A DNA stretch of 64,000 nt from Inquilinus limosus DSM 16000 (GCF_000423185.1 NZ_AUHM01000001.1:62001-126000); one strand, 5' to 3'. Shown: positions 28,103 to 39,841, counted from the stretch's first letter. Notes: generated by a model from the sequence alone, not told the origin. Made by a program: numbers and translations.

Positions 28103-28168
28103 CGCCAGTGCGCGACACTCGCGGACTGGCGGCACCCCGTGGGGTCTCACTGCGGGCCCATCCCGCAG
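28103..28168 (-). other. Three-hairpin structured leader upstream of ffh
   Basis: On the minus strand, 5' to 3', there are three elements. First, CTGCGGG...CCCGCAG (28168-28150). Second, ACCCC-AC-GGGGT (28145-28134). Third, a long hairpin CGCCAGT/ACTGGCG extended inward by CGCGA/TCGCG (28131-28103). The last hairpin is followed by C-TTTT-CCG-TTT, resembling an intrinsic terminator 37 bp before the ffh start. It could be an attenuator, an autoregulatory leader or the end of a small RNA. It lacks the GGAAGxAGC-type core of 4.5S RNA. Confidence 0.5.
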
Positions 28169-28223
28169 CGCCGGGTCTTTTAGGCGGACGCGGCCGCGGA
28201 GTCAATGCGGCCGGCCGGAATGG

Positions 28224-28805
28224 TCAGTCCTTCTCCCGGCGCAGCACCAGGATGAAGCCGTCCTCGCCCGGCAGGCCGCGGCCGGACTCGGATGGGACGG
28301 CGTCTTGATCGGAGGTCGGTGGCGGCTCGGTGCGGTTCAGGAACGCTTCCATGGAAGCGACCGGCCAGCGCCAGATCGTCTTGTCCTCCGGCGCGGCGCC
28401 GATGCCGGCATAGAGCCGGCGGGCATCGGCATTGTCCGACGCCATCTCCCAGCGCACCCGCATCGCCTGGGACACGCCGATATCGGCCAGCGCCCGCATC
28501 AGCTGCCGGCCGACGCCGCGGCCGCGCGCCCGTTCGCGGACATAGACGTCGTCGACCCGGATGAAGTCGCCCCCGGTCCAGATCGAATAGTCGATGGTGT
28601 AGGTGAGATAGCCGACGACGCCGCTGCCGTCCTCGGCGATCAGGCCGCGAAAGCGCGGCGGCACCTCGGCCAGCCCCTCGTCGAGATCGGCGCGCTGCGC
28701 CGTCATCGCCGCCGGCTGGCCGGTGAACGCCGCCAGCTCGCGCAGCATGTCGAGCAGCATCGGCACATCCGCGGCCACCAGAGGCCGCACGGTCAGATCG
28801 GACAC
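28224..28805 (-). CDS. GNAT-family N-acetyltransferase downstream of a cobalamin riboswitch
   Basis: A 193-residue protein whose first ~150 residues have the GNAT fold. They open with LTVRPLVAADVPMLLDMLRELA, continue with VGYLTYTIDYSIWTGGDFIRVDDVYV, and contain the acetyl-CoA loop RARGRGVGRQLMRAL and ARRLYAGIGA. A Pro/Ser-rich tail of about 40 residues ends the protein. GTG 28805, behind GGGAGA, is preferred; the frame is open further upstream, but that stretch overlaps the riboswitch. The arrangement of motifs resembles diamine or aminoglycoside-type acetyltransferases. A full cobalamin riboswitch lies 113 bp upstream on the same strand with no gene between, so expression may respond to vitamin B12, unusual for this family. 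Confidence 0.8.
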   Translation of the reverse strand: MSDLTVRPLVAADVPMLLDMLRELAAFTGQPAAMTAQRADLDEGLAEVPPRFRGLIAEDGSGVVGYLTYTIDYSIWTGGDFIRVDDVYVRERARGRGVGRQLMRALADIGVSQAMRVRWEMASDNADARRLYAGIGAAPEDKTIWRWPVASMEAFLNRTEPPPTSDQDAVPSESGRGLPGEDGFILVLRREKD

Positions 28806-28917
28806 CACAGCGTCTCCCACCTTCGGCAGGGATGATCGGGAGGGAGCCGGCCGGACAGGCCCCGCCTGCCGCCCGACGCGCCGCCCGGGGACACCCCGCC
28901 CCGTCACACGCACACGT

Positions 28918-29086
28918 CCGACGGCAGGTCTCCTGGCTCGCGGGTCGCCGCCGCGCGCCCCCTTCCCGGATATCCGGTGGCTTCGGGCGCGGGCTCGCCG
29001 CCTACAGTTGCGGGGGCAGCGCCGGCCTTGCCCCGAAAGGCGCACCGGCTTCCCTTTTCACCCCGGCCTTCCCGGGGCACCGTCGG
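28918..29086 (-). ncRNA. Cobalamin (AdoCbl) riboswitch
   Basis: Read on the minus strand, a 7-bp closing helix (29086-29080 with 28924-28918, CCGACGG/CCGTCGG on the plus strand) encloses the canonical elements. These are GGTGAAAAGGGAA (29062-29050), CCGGTGCGCC, CTGCCCCCGCAACTGTAGGC (the B12 box core, around 29015), GCCACCGGATATCC...GGGAAGG, and CGAGCCAGGAGACCTGCC just before the closing helix. All conserved parts are present, so the aptamer looks intact. The only gene downstream on that strand before ffh is the GNAT gene (start 28805). No cobalamin, btuB, metE or nrd gene is adjacent. Confidence 0.95.
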
Positions 29087-29196
29087 CCGCCATGCTAGCC
29101 GCCGGGCCTCGCCCTGTCGATCACGCAGGGCTCCGCTCTCGCTTGGAGGGCCCGGTTAATGCCATATGAGAGCGGGAGAGACCTTGGGAGCAGGCG

Positions 29197-30036
29197 ATGG
29201 ACGGGCTTCCGTTCTGGAAGATGCACGGGCTGGGCAACGACTTCGTCGTGCTGGACGCGCGCGAGCGGCCGATCGCGATCCATCCCGACCAGGCACGCCG
29301 CATCGCCGACCGGCACCGCGGCGTCGGCTTCGACCAGCTGCTGGTGATCGAGCCGCCGCAGACCGGAGGCGCCGACGTGTTCATGCGCATCCTGAACGCC
29401 GACGGCACCGAATCGGGCGCCTGCGGCAACGGCACGCGCTGCGTCGCCGCCCTGGTCATGGCCGATACCGGCGAGGACAAGGCGGTGATCGAGACCCGCG
29501 GCGGCCTGCTGGAGTGCCGCGGCGCTCCCCAAGGCGGCGTCACCGTCGACATGGGCCCGGCCCGGCTGGGCTGGCGGGACATCCCGCTGGCGCATGAGGC
29601 CGACACGCTGCACCTGCCGGTGTCCTCCGGCGCGCTGTCGGACGGGGTCGGCGTGTCGATGGGCAATCCCCATGCGATCTTCTTCGTGCCGGATGCCGAG
29701 AAGGTGCAGATCGACGGCGTCGGCCCGGTGCTGGAGCACGACCCTCTGTTCCCCGAGCGCGCCAATATCGGCGTGGTCCAGGTGCTGGGCCGCGACCGGC
29801 TGCGCTACCGGGTGTGGGAGCGCGGCGTCGGCGTCACCCAGGCCTGCGGCAGCGGCGCTTGCGCCGCCGCCGTGGCGGCCGCCCGCCGCGGCCTGGCCGA
29901 GCGCACCGCCTGGGTGGATCTCGACGGCGGCACGCTGCTGATCGAGTGGCGCGAAAGCGACGGCCATGTGCTGATGACCGGCCCGGCCGAGACCAGCTTC
30001 GCCGGCATCCTGTCGCGCGGCCTGCTGGACGGCTGA
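29197..30036 (+). CDS. dapF: Diaminopimelate epimerase
   Basis: Cofactor-independent racemase converting LL- to meso-diaminopimelate for lysine and peptidoglycan. The 279-residue protein has two mirror-like domains, each with a catalytic cysteine: [12 protein letters not shown] (C76) and [14 protein letters not shown]. It opens with [15 protein letters not shown] and holds the [11 protein letters not shown] segment. The ATG 29197 start fits the family. It is divergent from the riboswitch-GNAT unit and ends four bases before the stop that the converging membrane-protein gene would have if its C8 tract were one base shorter. Confidence 0.97.
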   Translation: MDGLPFWKMHGLGNDFVVLDARERPIAIHPDQARRIADRHRGVGFDQLLVIEPPQTGGADVFMRILNADGTESGACGNGTRCVAALVMADTGEDKAVIETRGGLLECRGAPQGGVTVDMGPARLGWRDIPLAHEADTLHLPVSSGALSDGVGVSMGNPHAIFFVPDAEKVQIDGVGPVLEHDPLFPERANIGVVQVLGRDRLRYRVWERGVGVTQACGSGACAAAVAAARRGLAERTAWVDLDGGTLLIEWRESDGHVLMTGPAETSFAGILSRGLLDG

Positions 30037-31184
30037 TCCTTCAGCGGGCGGCGAGACAGGCCCGGCCCCCCCCACCACAGGGTGTAGATCAGGCCGAGCA
30101 GCAGCAGGCGCAGCCAGTACACCAGGGCGAAGACCAGGCTGATCGCGCCGAACAGCACGGTGGCGGTCAGGTCGGCGAGCCGCCGGGACCAGCGGATCGT
30201 CGCCTTCACCGGGATCAGCGCGCCGCGCTTCAGCACCCTGAACACGGCCAGGGTGCGGTCGCCCATCACCGCCGACACCTCGTCCATGCGCCGCAGCTCC
30301 GGCACGTCGTCGACATAGCGCAGCAGCTCGACCGACTGCGCCGGGCCGACGCGGTCGGCGACCCGACCGGCGGCGCCGACGGCCTCGTCCAGCCCATCCA
30401 GGCGGTCGCGGCGGATCGCGGCGGCGAAAACCGCGCCGGGCCGCATGACCGTGTCCCGCCACCCGGCGTCCCGCACCTGCCGCCGCAGCGCCGGGAAGTC
30501 GACCACGTCAGCGACCATCCGGCCGAGGCGCTCGGCGAAGCGCGCCGACAGCCGGCCCGTCCGCCGGGCGACCTTGAAGACCGACACCGCGCCGCGCGGC
30601 AGGGCCGCTGCCCCGCCGGAGCCCCAGGTCGCGGCCGTCAGCGTCAGCCCGATGCCCGACAAGCCCAGCGCCAGCTCGTCTACCGGGTCGCCGCTGCCGA
30701 AATGCCAGAGTTCGCGGCCAATGTCGCGCAGGTCGCCGACGAAGGTCATGTCGGCGGCGAAGGCGCCGGCCAGGCCGGAGAGGCCGCGCCCCTCCCCGGT
30801 CACGGCGCCCGCCACCGCCTGCCGGGCGGCCCGGGCCGCGCTGCTCGCCGCCGAGGTCTCGTCCGCGTAGCGGGCACGCATTTCCGGCCTGACCGGATAA
30901 CCCGTCATCTCGGCCACCTTCAGCCAGACCGCGGCGCCGTCGATGTCGTCCTCGGCGAAGGCCTCGGCGAGCTCGGCGTCGATCTGCTCCGGCGAGGTCC
31001 CGGCCCGGGTCCAGGCGGTCAGCGTGGCCTCGACCTCCTGTGCCTCCGGCGTGCGGGCGAGTTCGGACTGAACGAGGTCGATCAGCGGGCCGGCGGCGCG
31101 CAGGGCGAGGACCAGCCCGATCAGCCCCGGGACCGTGATCAGGACGAACTCCAGGACGCGCAGCGGCCGAAATCGCAGCTTCAT
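29805..31184 (-). CDS. Membrane protein of unknown function, 3' end probably frameshifted
   Basis: As read, a 459-residue protein. It has an N-terminal membrane segment ([22 protein letters not shown]) and a charged middle with Ala/Arg-rich helices, including [21 protein letters not shown] long hydrophobic segment lies near residues 345-370 ([24 protein letters not shown]). After it, TLWWGGPG is followed by about 75 low-complexity Ser/Arg/Pro residues encoded antisense to dapF. The codons at TLWWGG contain a run of eight G (C8 at 30066-30073 on the plus strand). With seven, the protein would continue RACLAAR and stop at 30041-30043, just clear of dapF. I therefore think the genuine C-terminus is at 30041 and the tail is an artefact or a slippage product. 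No family is recognised. Confidence 0.6.
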   Translation of the reverse strand: MKLRFRPLRVLEFVLITVPGLIGLVLALRAAGPLIDLVQSELARTPEAQEVEATLTAWTRAGTSPEQIDAELAEAFAEDDIDGAAVWLKVAEMTGYPVRPEMRARYADETSAASSAARAARQAVAGAVTGEGRGLSGLAGAFAADMTFVGDLRDIGRELWHFGSGDPVDELALGLSGIGLTLTAATWGSGGAAALPRGAVSVFKVARRTGRLSARFAERLGRMVADVVDFPALRRQVRDAGWRDTVMRPGAVFAAAIRRDRLDGLDEAVGAAGRVADRVGPAQSVELLRYVDDVPELRRMDEVSAVMGDRTLAVFRVLKRGALIPVKATIRWSRRLADLTATVLFGAISLVFALVYWLRLLLLGLIYTLWWGGPGLSRRPLKDQPSSRPRDRMPAKLVSAGPVISTWPSLSRHSISSVPPSRSTQAVRSARPRRAAATAAAQAPLPQAWVTPTPRSHTR

Positions 31185-31246
31185 GCAGGCAGGGTTCCCA
31201 TCCGGCCCCGACCTATAGCACGCCGGGCGGCGCGCCCGACAGGCGG

Positions 31247-32856
<1,610 letters not shown>

Positions 32857-32860
<4 letters not shown>

Positions 32861-34059
32861 TGCGCGGCCTCCTGGATGCGGGTGAAGCGGTCGATGCGGA
32901 ACGGCTCGGCCGCCGCCGGCAGCCTGCCGTCGAGGATGGTGCCGGCCACCGCCTCGACCGTCGCCGGCAGCAGGAGGATGCCGTTGCGGTGATGGCCGGT
33001 GGCGAAGACCAACCCGTCGATCGCGGAGGGGCCGAGGACCGGCGCGTCGTCGCGGCTGCCGGGGCGTAGCCCGGCCCAGCTCTCGATCACCGGCAGCTCC
33101 TCGATCCCCGGCAGGGCCCGCCAAGCGGCGTCGAGCAGCGACAGCATGCCGCCGGCGGTGACGGTGGTGTCGAAGCCGCGCTCCTCCACCGTGGCGCCGA
33201 CGATCAGCCTTCCGTCGACCCGCGGCACCAGATAGGCCTTGCCGGCCCAGACCACGTGGCGCAGCAGCGGCGCCGCCGGGTCCATCTGCAGCGCCAGCAT
33301 CTGGCCCTTCACCGGTCGCACCGGCGGCAGCACCTCGCGCGGGATGCCGGCGATGCCGCCCGACCAGGCGCCGGCGGCCAGCACCACGACATCGGCCGGC
33401 CGGGCCTCGCCGGCCACGACGACGCCGGAGGCCCGGCCGTGATCGACGGTGACGGCCTCGACCGCCGCATGGTCGTGCAGCCCGCCGCCGGCCCGTCGCA
33501 GCGCCTCGGCCAGGGCCGGCACCAGCCAGCGGTTGTCGACCTGGTGGTCGGCCGGGCTGTGGACGGCGGCGCCGAGGCCGGGCCGCAGCATCGGCTCGCG
33601 CCGCAGAAGCTCGGCGCCGGTCAGCCAGTTCAGCTCGACCCCGAGCTTCGCCTGATACTCGGCGGAAAAGCGCAGCTCCGCCGCGTCGTCGCGGGTCAAG
33701 GCCACGGCCAGCGTGCCCTCGTCGCGATAGCCGACCGGCAGGCCGGAGGCCGCCTCGACCTCCCGCGCGAAGCCGGGCCACAGCTCCTGGGCGCGGCGGC
33801 ACAGGCCGAACAGAGCCTCCTCGCCCGGCTCCGCCTCGAGCCCGGCGGCGAGCATGCCGGCCGCGGCCCAGCTGGCCTCGCGCCCGACCGGCCCGCGATC
33901 GTAGACATCGACGGGGCAGCCGGCGCGGGCCAGGCGCCAGCCGATGGCGAGGCCGTTGACGCCGGCGCCGATGATCGCGACGCGCGGTCTCGCTCCACGC
34001 AGAGGTATGGGACCGCAGGACTGGTCCTGTGATGGGGACGGATTCGGAATGCCGGTCAT
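32857..34059 (-). CDS. thiO: Glycine oxidase ThiO
   Basis: FAD-dependent oxidase making the dehydroglycine used by ThiG in aerobes. The 400-residue protein has an N-terminal Rossmann motif (VAIIGAGVNGLAIGWRLA, starting near residue 27 after a Ser/Pro-rich leader), then GREASWAAAGMLAAG and VDNRWLVPALAEAL. The substrate-domain VIESWAGLRPGSRDDAPVLG and GLVFATGHHRNGILLLPAT close the FAD site. The first gene of thiO-thiS-thiG-thiE, it starts five bases after the end of the TPP riboswitch. No thiC or thiD is in the window. Confidence 0.93.
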
Positions 34060-34063
34060 CTCA

Positions 34064-34141
34064 GGCTCCCTCCGCTGGCATGATCCAGGTCAGGTTCGAT
34101 GGGTATGATCTCAGCCCGCCATGACGACGGGCACCCCAGCC
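34064..34141 (-). ncRNA. TPP (THI-element) riboswitch
   Basis: On the minus strand GGGGTGCCC, GGGCTGAGATCATACCC, GAACCTGACCTGGATCATGCC and AGCGGAGGGA occur in the canonical order, closed by GGCT/AGCC. The thiO ATG follows immediately, so the aptamer's 3' strand covers the ribosome-binding region. Control is therefore likely at translation initiation. Confidence 0.97.
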
Positions 34142-34303
34142 GATGCCGCCATTTCAGTCCCGGAGGCGGGCAGGTTGCAACCCTTTTTTGCGGGTCGGCC
34201 TTGGTTTTGCGGATCGATCGAAGCGGGAGGATCCGGTCTAGGATCAGGCCGCGCGGCGTCGGTCGGCGCTGTCCGGCATCGCGAGCGGAGGACCAGGAAC
34301 AAG

Positions 34304-34729
34304 ATGGACGTTAGGCACGCCACTGCGGCGGACGCCGCGGCGCTGGCGCATCTCATGGCGGAGCTCGGCTATCCGACCTCGCCGGAGGAAATGGCAGCGC
34401 GGATGGAGGCCGTTCGAGGCCGGGCGGACTACGCCACATTCGTCGCGGAGGAGGATGGCGTCGTTGCCGGGATGGTCGGCGTCACGGTCTCCCCGTCCCT
34501 GTACCGGAGCGACCTTCTCGGCGCGATCGTCGCCCTCGTCGTCTCGTCCGAGTTTCGCGGACGCGGGATCGCCGCCCTCCTGGTCGACCGCGGCGAGCAA
34601 TGGCTTCGCCACCGCGGCGCCAAGCGCGCGACGGTCAACCCCAGCACCCATCGTCAGGACGCCCACCGCCTGTACGCGCGGCTCGGCTACGAACACACCG
34701 GGCTGCGCTTCTCGAAAGCGCTCGGCTGA
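34304..34729 (+). CDS. GNAT-family N-acetyltransferase
   Basis: A 141-residue single-domain acetyltransferase. MDVRHATAADAAALAHLMAELGYP opens the fold. VAEEDGVVAGMVGVTVSP and GAIVALVVSSEFRGRGIAALLVDRGEQWLR carry the acetyl-CoA-binding R/QxxGxG/A loop, and HRLYARLGYEHTGLRFSKAL closes it. ATG 34304 is preceded by AGGA. The strands and the terminal GYEHTGLRF resemble aminoglycoside 6'-type or small-molecule GNATs; the acceptor is unknown. It stands alone between the thi operon (divergent) and ftsY. Confidence 0.85.
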   Translation: MDVRHATAADAAALAHLMAELGYPTSPEEMAARMEAVRGRADYATFVAEEDGVVAGMVGVTVSPSLYRSDLLGAIVALVVSSEFRGRGIAALLVDRGEQWLRHRGAKRATVNPSTHRQDAHRLYARLGYEHTGLRFSKALG

Positions 34730-34828
34730 CACCCGCTTGAACGCGCAGAGGCGCCCCCCGCTTCCGGCGCCCCTGCCCCGCGCCCGGCCGACTTACGGAG
34801 GTCACACACGGCGTGTTAAGAAGCGCGC

Positions 34829-35784
<956 letters not shown>

Positions 35785-35788
<4 letters not shown>

Positions 35789-37254
35789 GCAAGGTCGCTT
35801 CCCCCCAGCCCTACGCCCCCGAGCAGTTCCGGGACGCGGCCGAGGCGGTGGCCCGGCTGCACGCGATCTACGACGCCAACACCGGCGTGCTGCGCGACGC
35901 GTTCCGCGCCTATTCCCGCGGCGAGGAGCCGGCGGCGCGGGTTCGCGCCTGCTATCCCTACCTCTCGGTCAGGGTCGAGGATTTCAGCCGGGCCGACACC
36001 CGCCTGTCCTACGGCTTCGTCGACCGGCCGGGCAGCTTCGCCACCACCATCACCCGGCCGTCGCTGTTCCACCGCTACCTGACCGAGCAGATCGGACAGC
36101 TGATCCACAATCACCACGTGCCGGTCGAGGTCGGGGTCAGCGACACGCCGATCCCGATCCACTTCGCCTTCCCCGACGGCATGCACGTCGAGGGCGACCT
36201 GACCCGCGAGCGCATGCTGCACATGCGGGCCGTGTTCGACCTGCCGGACCTGGCGATGATGGACGACAGCATCGTCAACGGCACCGCCGTGATTCCGGTC
36301 GGCGAGCCGCACCCGCTGGCGCTGTTCACGGCGCCGCGAGCGGATTATTCGCTGTTCCGGCTGAAGCACTACACCGCCACCAGCTGCGAGCACTTCCAGA
36401 ACTTCGTCCTGTTCACGAACTACCAGTTCTACATCGACGAGTTCATCCGCTACGCCTATGAGCTGATGCAGGGCGACGGCGGCGGCTACGACGCCTTCAT
36501 CGAGCCCGGCGACCGCGTCACCCTGCCCGGCGGCCGCGCCCGCGGCACCCCGGCGGCGCGGCTGCCGCAGATGCCGGCCTACCACCTGACCCGGCCGGAC
36601 CATTCCGGCATCACCATGGTCAACATCGGCGTCGGCCCGTCCAACGCCAAGACCATCACCGACCACATCGCGGTGCTGCGGCCGCATGCCTGGATCATGC
36701 TGGGCCACTGCGCCGGCCTCCGGAACACCCAGAAGCTGGGCGATTACGTCCTGGCCCATGGCTATGTCCGCGAGGACCATGTGCTGGACGCCGACCTGCC
36801 GGTCTGGGTGCCGGTGCCGGCGCTGGCCGAAATCCAGGTGGCGCTGGAGCGGGCGGTCGGCGAGATCACCGGTCTTTCCGGCTACGGCCTGAAGAGCGTG
36901 ATGCGCACCGGCACGGTCGCCACCATCGACAACCGCAACTGGGAGCTGCGCGACTATCGCGAGCCGGTGCAGCGCTTCAGCCAGAGCCGCGCCATCGCGC
37001 TGGACATGGAGAGCGCCACCATCGCCGCCAACGGCTTCCGCTTCCGGGTGCCCTACGGCACGCTGCTCTGCGTCTCCGACAAACCGCTGCACGGCGAGCT
37101 GAAGCTGCCGGGCATGGCAAGCGCCTTCTACACACAGCAGGTCGGCCAGCACCTTCAGATCGGCATCCGGGCCATGGAGATGCTGCGCGGCCTGGGCCTG
37201 GAGCAGCTGCACAGCCGCAAGCTGCGGAGCTTCGCCGAAGTCGCGTTCCAGTAG
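35785..37254 (+). CDS. amn: AMP nucleosidase
   Basis: Hydrolyses AMP to adenine and ribose-5-phosphate. The 489-residue protein has the N-terminal AMP-nucleosidase domain (YPYLSVRVEDFSRADTRLSYGFV, FHRYLTEQI) and a C-terminal nucleoside-phosphorylase-type catalytic domain. The latter includes IGVGPSNAKTITDHIAVLRPHAWIMLGHCAGLR, then LDMESATIAANGFRFRVPYGTLLCVSDKPLHGELKLPG with its catalytic Asp. ATG 35785 sits in the ftsY stop (ATGA), coupling two functionally unrelated genes. Length and motifs agree with E. coli Amn. Confidence 0.95.
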
Positions 37255-37268
37255 GAGGCTCCGAGGCC

Positions 37269-39113
37269 ATGCCGCAGGACAGCCGCCATACGCCCGCGAT
37301 GGACCGGCCGAGGATCGGGGTCGGCGCCATCGTCTGGCGCGACGACCGGCTGCTGCTGATCCGGCGCGCCAAGCCGCCCCAGGCCGGGCAATGGAGCATC
37401 CCCGGCGGCAGCCAGGAACTGGGCGAGACCCTGTTCGAGGCGGCGCTGCGCGAGACCCGCGAGGAGGCCGGGGTCGAGGCGGAGGCGATCGGCATCGTCA
37501 CCGCCGTCGATTCGATCCATCGCGACCCCGACGGCGGGGTCGAGTGGCACTACACCATCATCGATGTCGAGGCCGAGTGGCGGTTCGGCGAGCCGGTGGC
37601 CGGCGACGACGCCAGCGAGGCGCGGTGGGCGACGCTGGAGGAGGCCGATGCGCTGATCGAATGGCCGGAGCTGCGGCGGGTGCTGCATCTCTCGGCCCGG
37701 CAGCGGGCGCAGCGCCGGCGCGGCCCCGGGCCGGTGCGGCTGAAGCCGCGGCCCGACCTGATGCGGCTGATGCGCACGCCGCTGGGCCGGCTCGTGGCGC
37801 GGCCCTGGTTCGACGGCATGTCGCTGGCCCTGCTGCGCGGCTGGTTCCTGCCGGCGTCCCGCAGCCTGGCCGCCGCCATCGTCGCCGACGGCGACCTGCA
37901 CCGTTTCTGCGCCGAGCTGCAGATCCCGCCCGACGCCCTGGGCAAGCGGCCGGTCTGGCTGGGCCGGACCCTGCGCGACGTCGCCCGCCTGGCCGAGCAG
38001 CACCGCCAGGCGGAGGCCGAATGGCAGCGCCTGCTGTTCTCCACCACCGCACCGCTGGCCGATGTGGTGGCGGCGGAGGAGGCGCGGCTCGACGCCGCCT
38101 CGGCCCTGACCACCAGCCGGCTGCGCTTCGCCCTGTTCGGCAACAACCGGAAGGTGCCGGCCTGCCGCTGGGCGATCCCGACCGAAGCCGAGCTCGAGGC
38201 CCGGCACGGCGACCGGCTGGCCGATCCCGAGAACGCCTACCGCCTGCCCGAGCTGCCGCCGGCCGTGACCGAGACGCGGCGGCTGCCGAGCGAGTTGGGC
38301 ACCGACCACTGGCTGACCTTCCCGACGCCGGACCCGGCGGTGGGAAGCCCGTGCTGGGCCCGGGTGTTCACCCCGAGCGACGCGGTCGACCCGCCGACGG
38401 TGGTCCATCTGCACGGCATCTGCATGGAGCCGGACCATCTGCGCGGGCCCCTGAGCGAGATCGAATCCCTGGTCCGCCGCGGCCTGCGCGTGGTGCTGGT
38501 CGAGGCGCCCTGGCACGGCCGGCGCAAGCGCCCAGGCTATTACGCCGGCGAGCCGATGGTGGCGTCGACCCCGCTCGGCGCGCTCGACCACCTGTCGGCG
38601 GCGGTGCGCGAGGTCGGCATCCTGACCCGCTGGGCCCGGCAGACCAGCCGCGGCGCGGTGGGCTGGAGCGGCATCAGCTTCGGCGCCCTGACGGCGCAGC
38701 TGGCCGCCGCCCATTGCGGCGGCTGGCCGGCCGCCTGCCGGCCGGACGCGCTGCTGCTGTTCACCACCTCGGAGGGGATCGAGGAGATCGCCCTCGGCGG
38801 CTCCTTCGCCCGCGCCTTCGGCCTCGACCGCGCGCTGACGTCGGCGGGCTGGACCGAGGCGGCGCTGAGCCGTTGGCGCCCCCTGACCGATCCGGTGGAG
38901 CGGCCGCAGATGGACACCGGCAACGTCTTCATGGTGCTGGGCAGCAAGGACGACGTCACCCCCTTCGCCGGCGGCCAGGCGATCGCCCGACGCTGGGGCG
39001 TGCCCGAGGCGCAGGTCCATGTCCGGCCGCAGGGCCATTTCTCGGTGCCGGCCGGGCTGATGGTCGACGGCGCGCCGATCGCCGATTTCGCCGAAAGGCT
39101 GCTGTCGCTATGA
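37269..39113 (+). CDS. Fusion of a Nudix hydrolase and an alpha/beta-hydrolase (ABHD18/DUF2048-like)
   Basis: A 614-residue two-domain cytosolic protein. Residues 14-145 form a Nudix domain with a complete Nudix box at 47-69 (GGSQELGETLFEAALRETRE, then EAGV), giving the usual metal-binding glutamates. After an Arg/Pro linker (147-162), residues ~165-614 form an alpha/beta hydrolase. Its motifs are VVHLHGICMEPDHL (oxyanion region, 378-391), VVLVEAPWHGRRKRPGYY, the nucleophile elbow GISFG with S470, the VMVLGSKDDVTPF-type acid strand (VFMVLGSKDD), and a late catalytic His (RPQGHFSVP). This resembles the ABHD18/DUF2048 group rather than typical esterases. The reading frame is continuous with no internal stop and no ribosome-binding site at the junction. 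It starts 14 bp after amn and overlaps the SDR gene by four bases. A joint role in nucleotide-linked metabolite turnover is speculation. Confidence 0.75.
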   Translation: MPQDSRHTPAMDRPRIGVGAIVWRDDRLLLIRRAKPPQAGQWSIPGGSQELGETLFEAALRETREEAGVEAEAIGIVTAVDSIHRDPDGGVEWHYTIIDVEAEWRFGEPVAGDDASEARWATLEEADALIEWPELRRVLHLSARQRAQRRRGPGPVRLKPRPDLMRLMRTPLGRLVARPWFDGMSLALLRGWFLPASRSLAAAIVADGDLHRFCAELQIPPDALGKRPVWLGRTLRDVARLAEQHRQAEAEWQRLLFSTTAPLADVVAAEEARLDAASALTTSRLRFALFGNNRKVPACRWAIPTEAELEARHGDRLADPENAYRLPELPPAVTETRRLPSELGTDHWLTFPTPDPAVGSPCWARVFTPSDAVDPPTVVHLHGICMEPDHLRGPLSEIESLVRRGLRVVLVEAPWHGRRKRPGYYAGEPMVASTPLGALDHLSAAVREVGILTRWARQTSRGAVGWSGISFGALTAQLAAAHCGGWPAACRPDALLLFTTSEGIEEIALGGSFARAFGLDRALTSAGWTEAALSRWRPLTDPVERPQMDTGNVFMVLGSKDDVTPFAGGQAIARRWGVPEAQVHVRPQGHFSVPAGLMVDGAPIADFAERLLSL

Positions 39114-39841
39114 GCCGAGGTCTCCTGATCGTCACCGGCGGCGGCCGCGGCATCGGCGCCGCCATCGCCCGCCGGGCGGCGCGGGACGGCTGGGCCGTCG
39201 CCGTCAACTACCGCGTCGATGCCGCCGCGGCCGGGGCGGTGGTGACGGAGATCGACGCCGCGGGCGGCCGGGCCATCGCAGTGCCGGCCGACGCGTCGCG
39301 CGAGGAGGAGATCCGGGCGCTGTTCGATGATGCCGAGGCTGCCTTCGGGCCGGTGCAGGGGCTGGTCAACAACGCCGGCATCACCGGCCGAAACGGCGTG
39401 CTGGCCGATCTCGAGGCCGAGACGCTGCGGCGGGTGGTCGACGTCAACCTGGTCGGGCCGATCCTGTGCGCGCGGGAGGCGGTGCGCCGCTTCCGCGCCG
39501 CCGGCACGAAAGGGGCGATCGTCAGCCTGTCCTCGATCGCGGCGCAGACCGGCAGCCCGGGCGAATATGTCCACTACGCCGCGACCAAGGGCGCGATCGA
39601 GAGCTTCACCATCGGTCTCGGCCGCGAGCTGGCGGCCGAGGGCATCCGCGTCAATGCCGTGTCGCCGGGCATGATCCGGACCGAGATCCACGCGCCGGGG
39701 CGGCTGGAGCGGGTGACGGCGCGGATCCCCGCCGGCCGGCCGGGAGAGCCGGAGGAGATCGCCGAGGCCGTCGCTTGGCTGCTCTCCGACGCCGCGCGCT
39801 ACGCCACCGCCACCGTGCTGAAGGTGGCGGGCGGCGTCTGA
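39110..39841 (+). CDS. Short-chain dehydrogenase/reductase
   Basis: A 243-residue classical SDR. The cofactor loop is VTGGGRGIG, D-A-S follows the second strand (PADAS), NNAG lies at about residue 85, and the catalytic Ser...YxxxK is in SSIAA...YVHYAATKGA. SPGMIRTEIHA and a C-terminal VAGGV end the fold as in FabG-like reductases. Arg/Asn near the first strand end (NYRVD) suggest NADPH. ATG 39110 is inside the stop of the Nudix-hydrolase gene. The last gene of the ftsY-amn-fusion-SDR string; substrate unknown. Confidence 0.88.
   Translation: MSRGLLIVTGGGRGIGAAIARRAARDGWAVAVNYRVDAAAAGAVVTEIDAAGGRAIAVPADASREEEIRALFDDAEAAFGPVQGLVNNAGITGRNGVLADLEAETLRRVVDVNLVGPILCAREAVRRFRAAGTKGAIVSLSSIAAQTGSPGEYVHYAATKGAIESFTIGLGRELAAEGIRVNAVSPGMIRTEIHAPGRLERVTARIPAGRPGEPEEIAEAVAWLLSDAARYATATVLKVAGGV

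Noticed and set aside
28098-28175. 4.5S (SRP) RNA gene upstream of ffh.
   Set aside because: The hairpins are clear, but the conserved SRP Alu-less core with GGAAGxAGC and its symmetric loop is absent. Kept as a leader structure only.
28806-29045. Coding extension of the GNAT gene up to 29045.
   Set aside because: The extension overlaps the cobalamin riboswitch and encodes Arg-rich sequence without homology.
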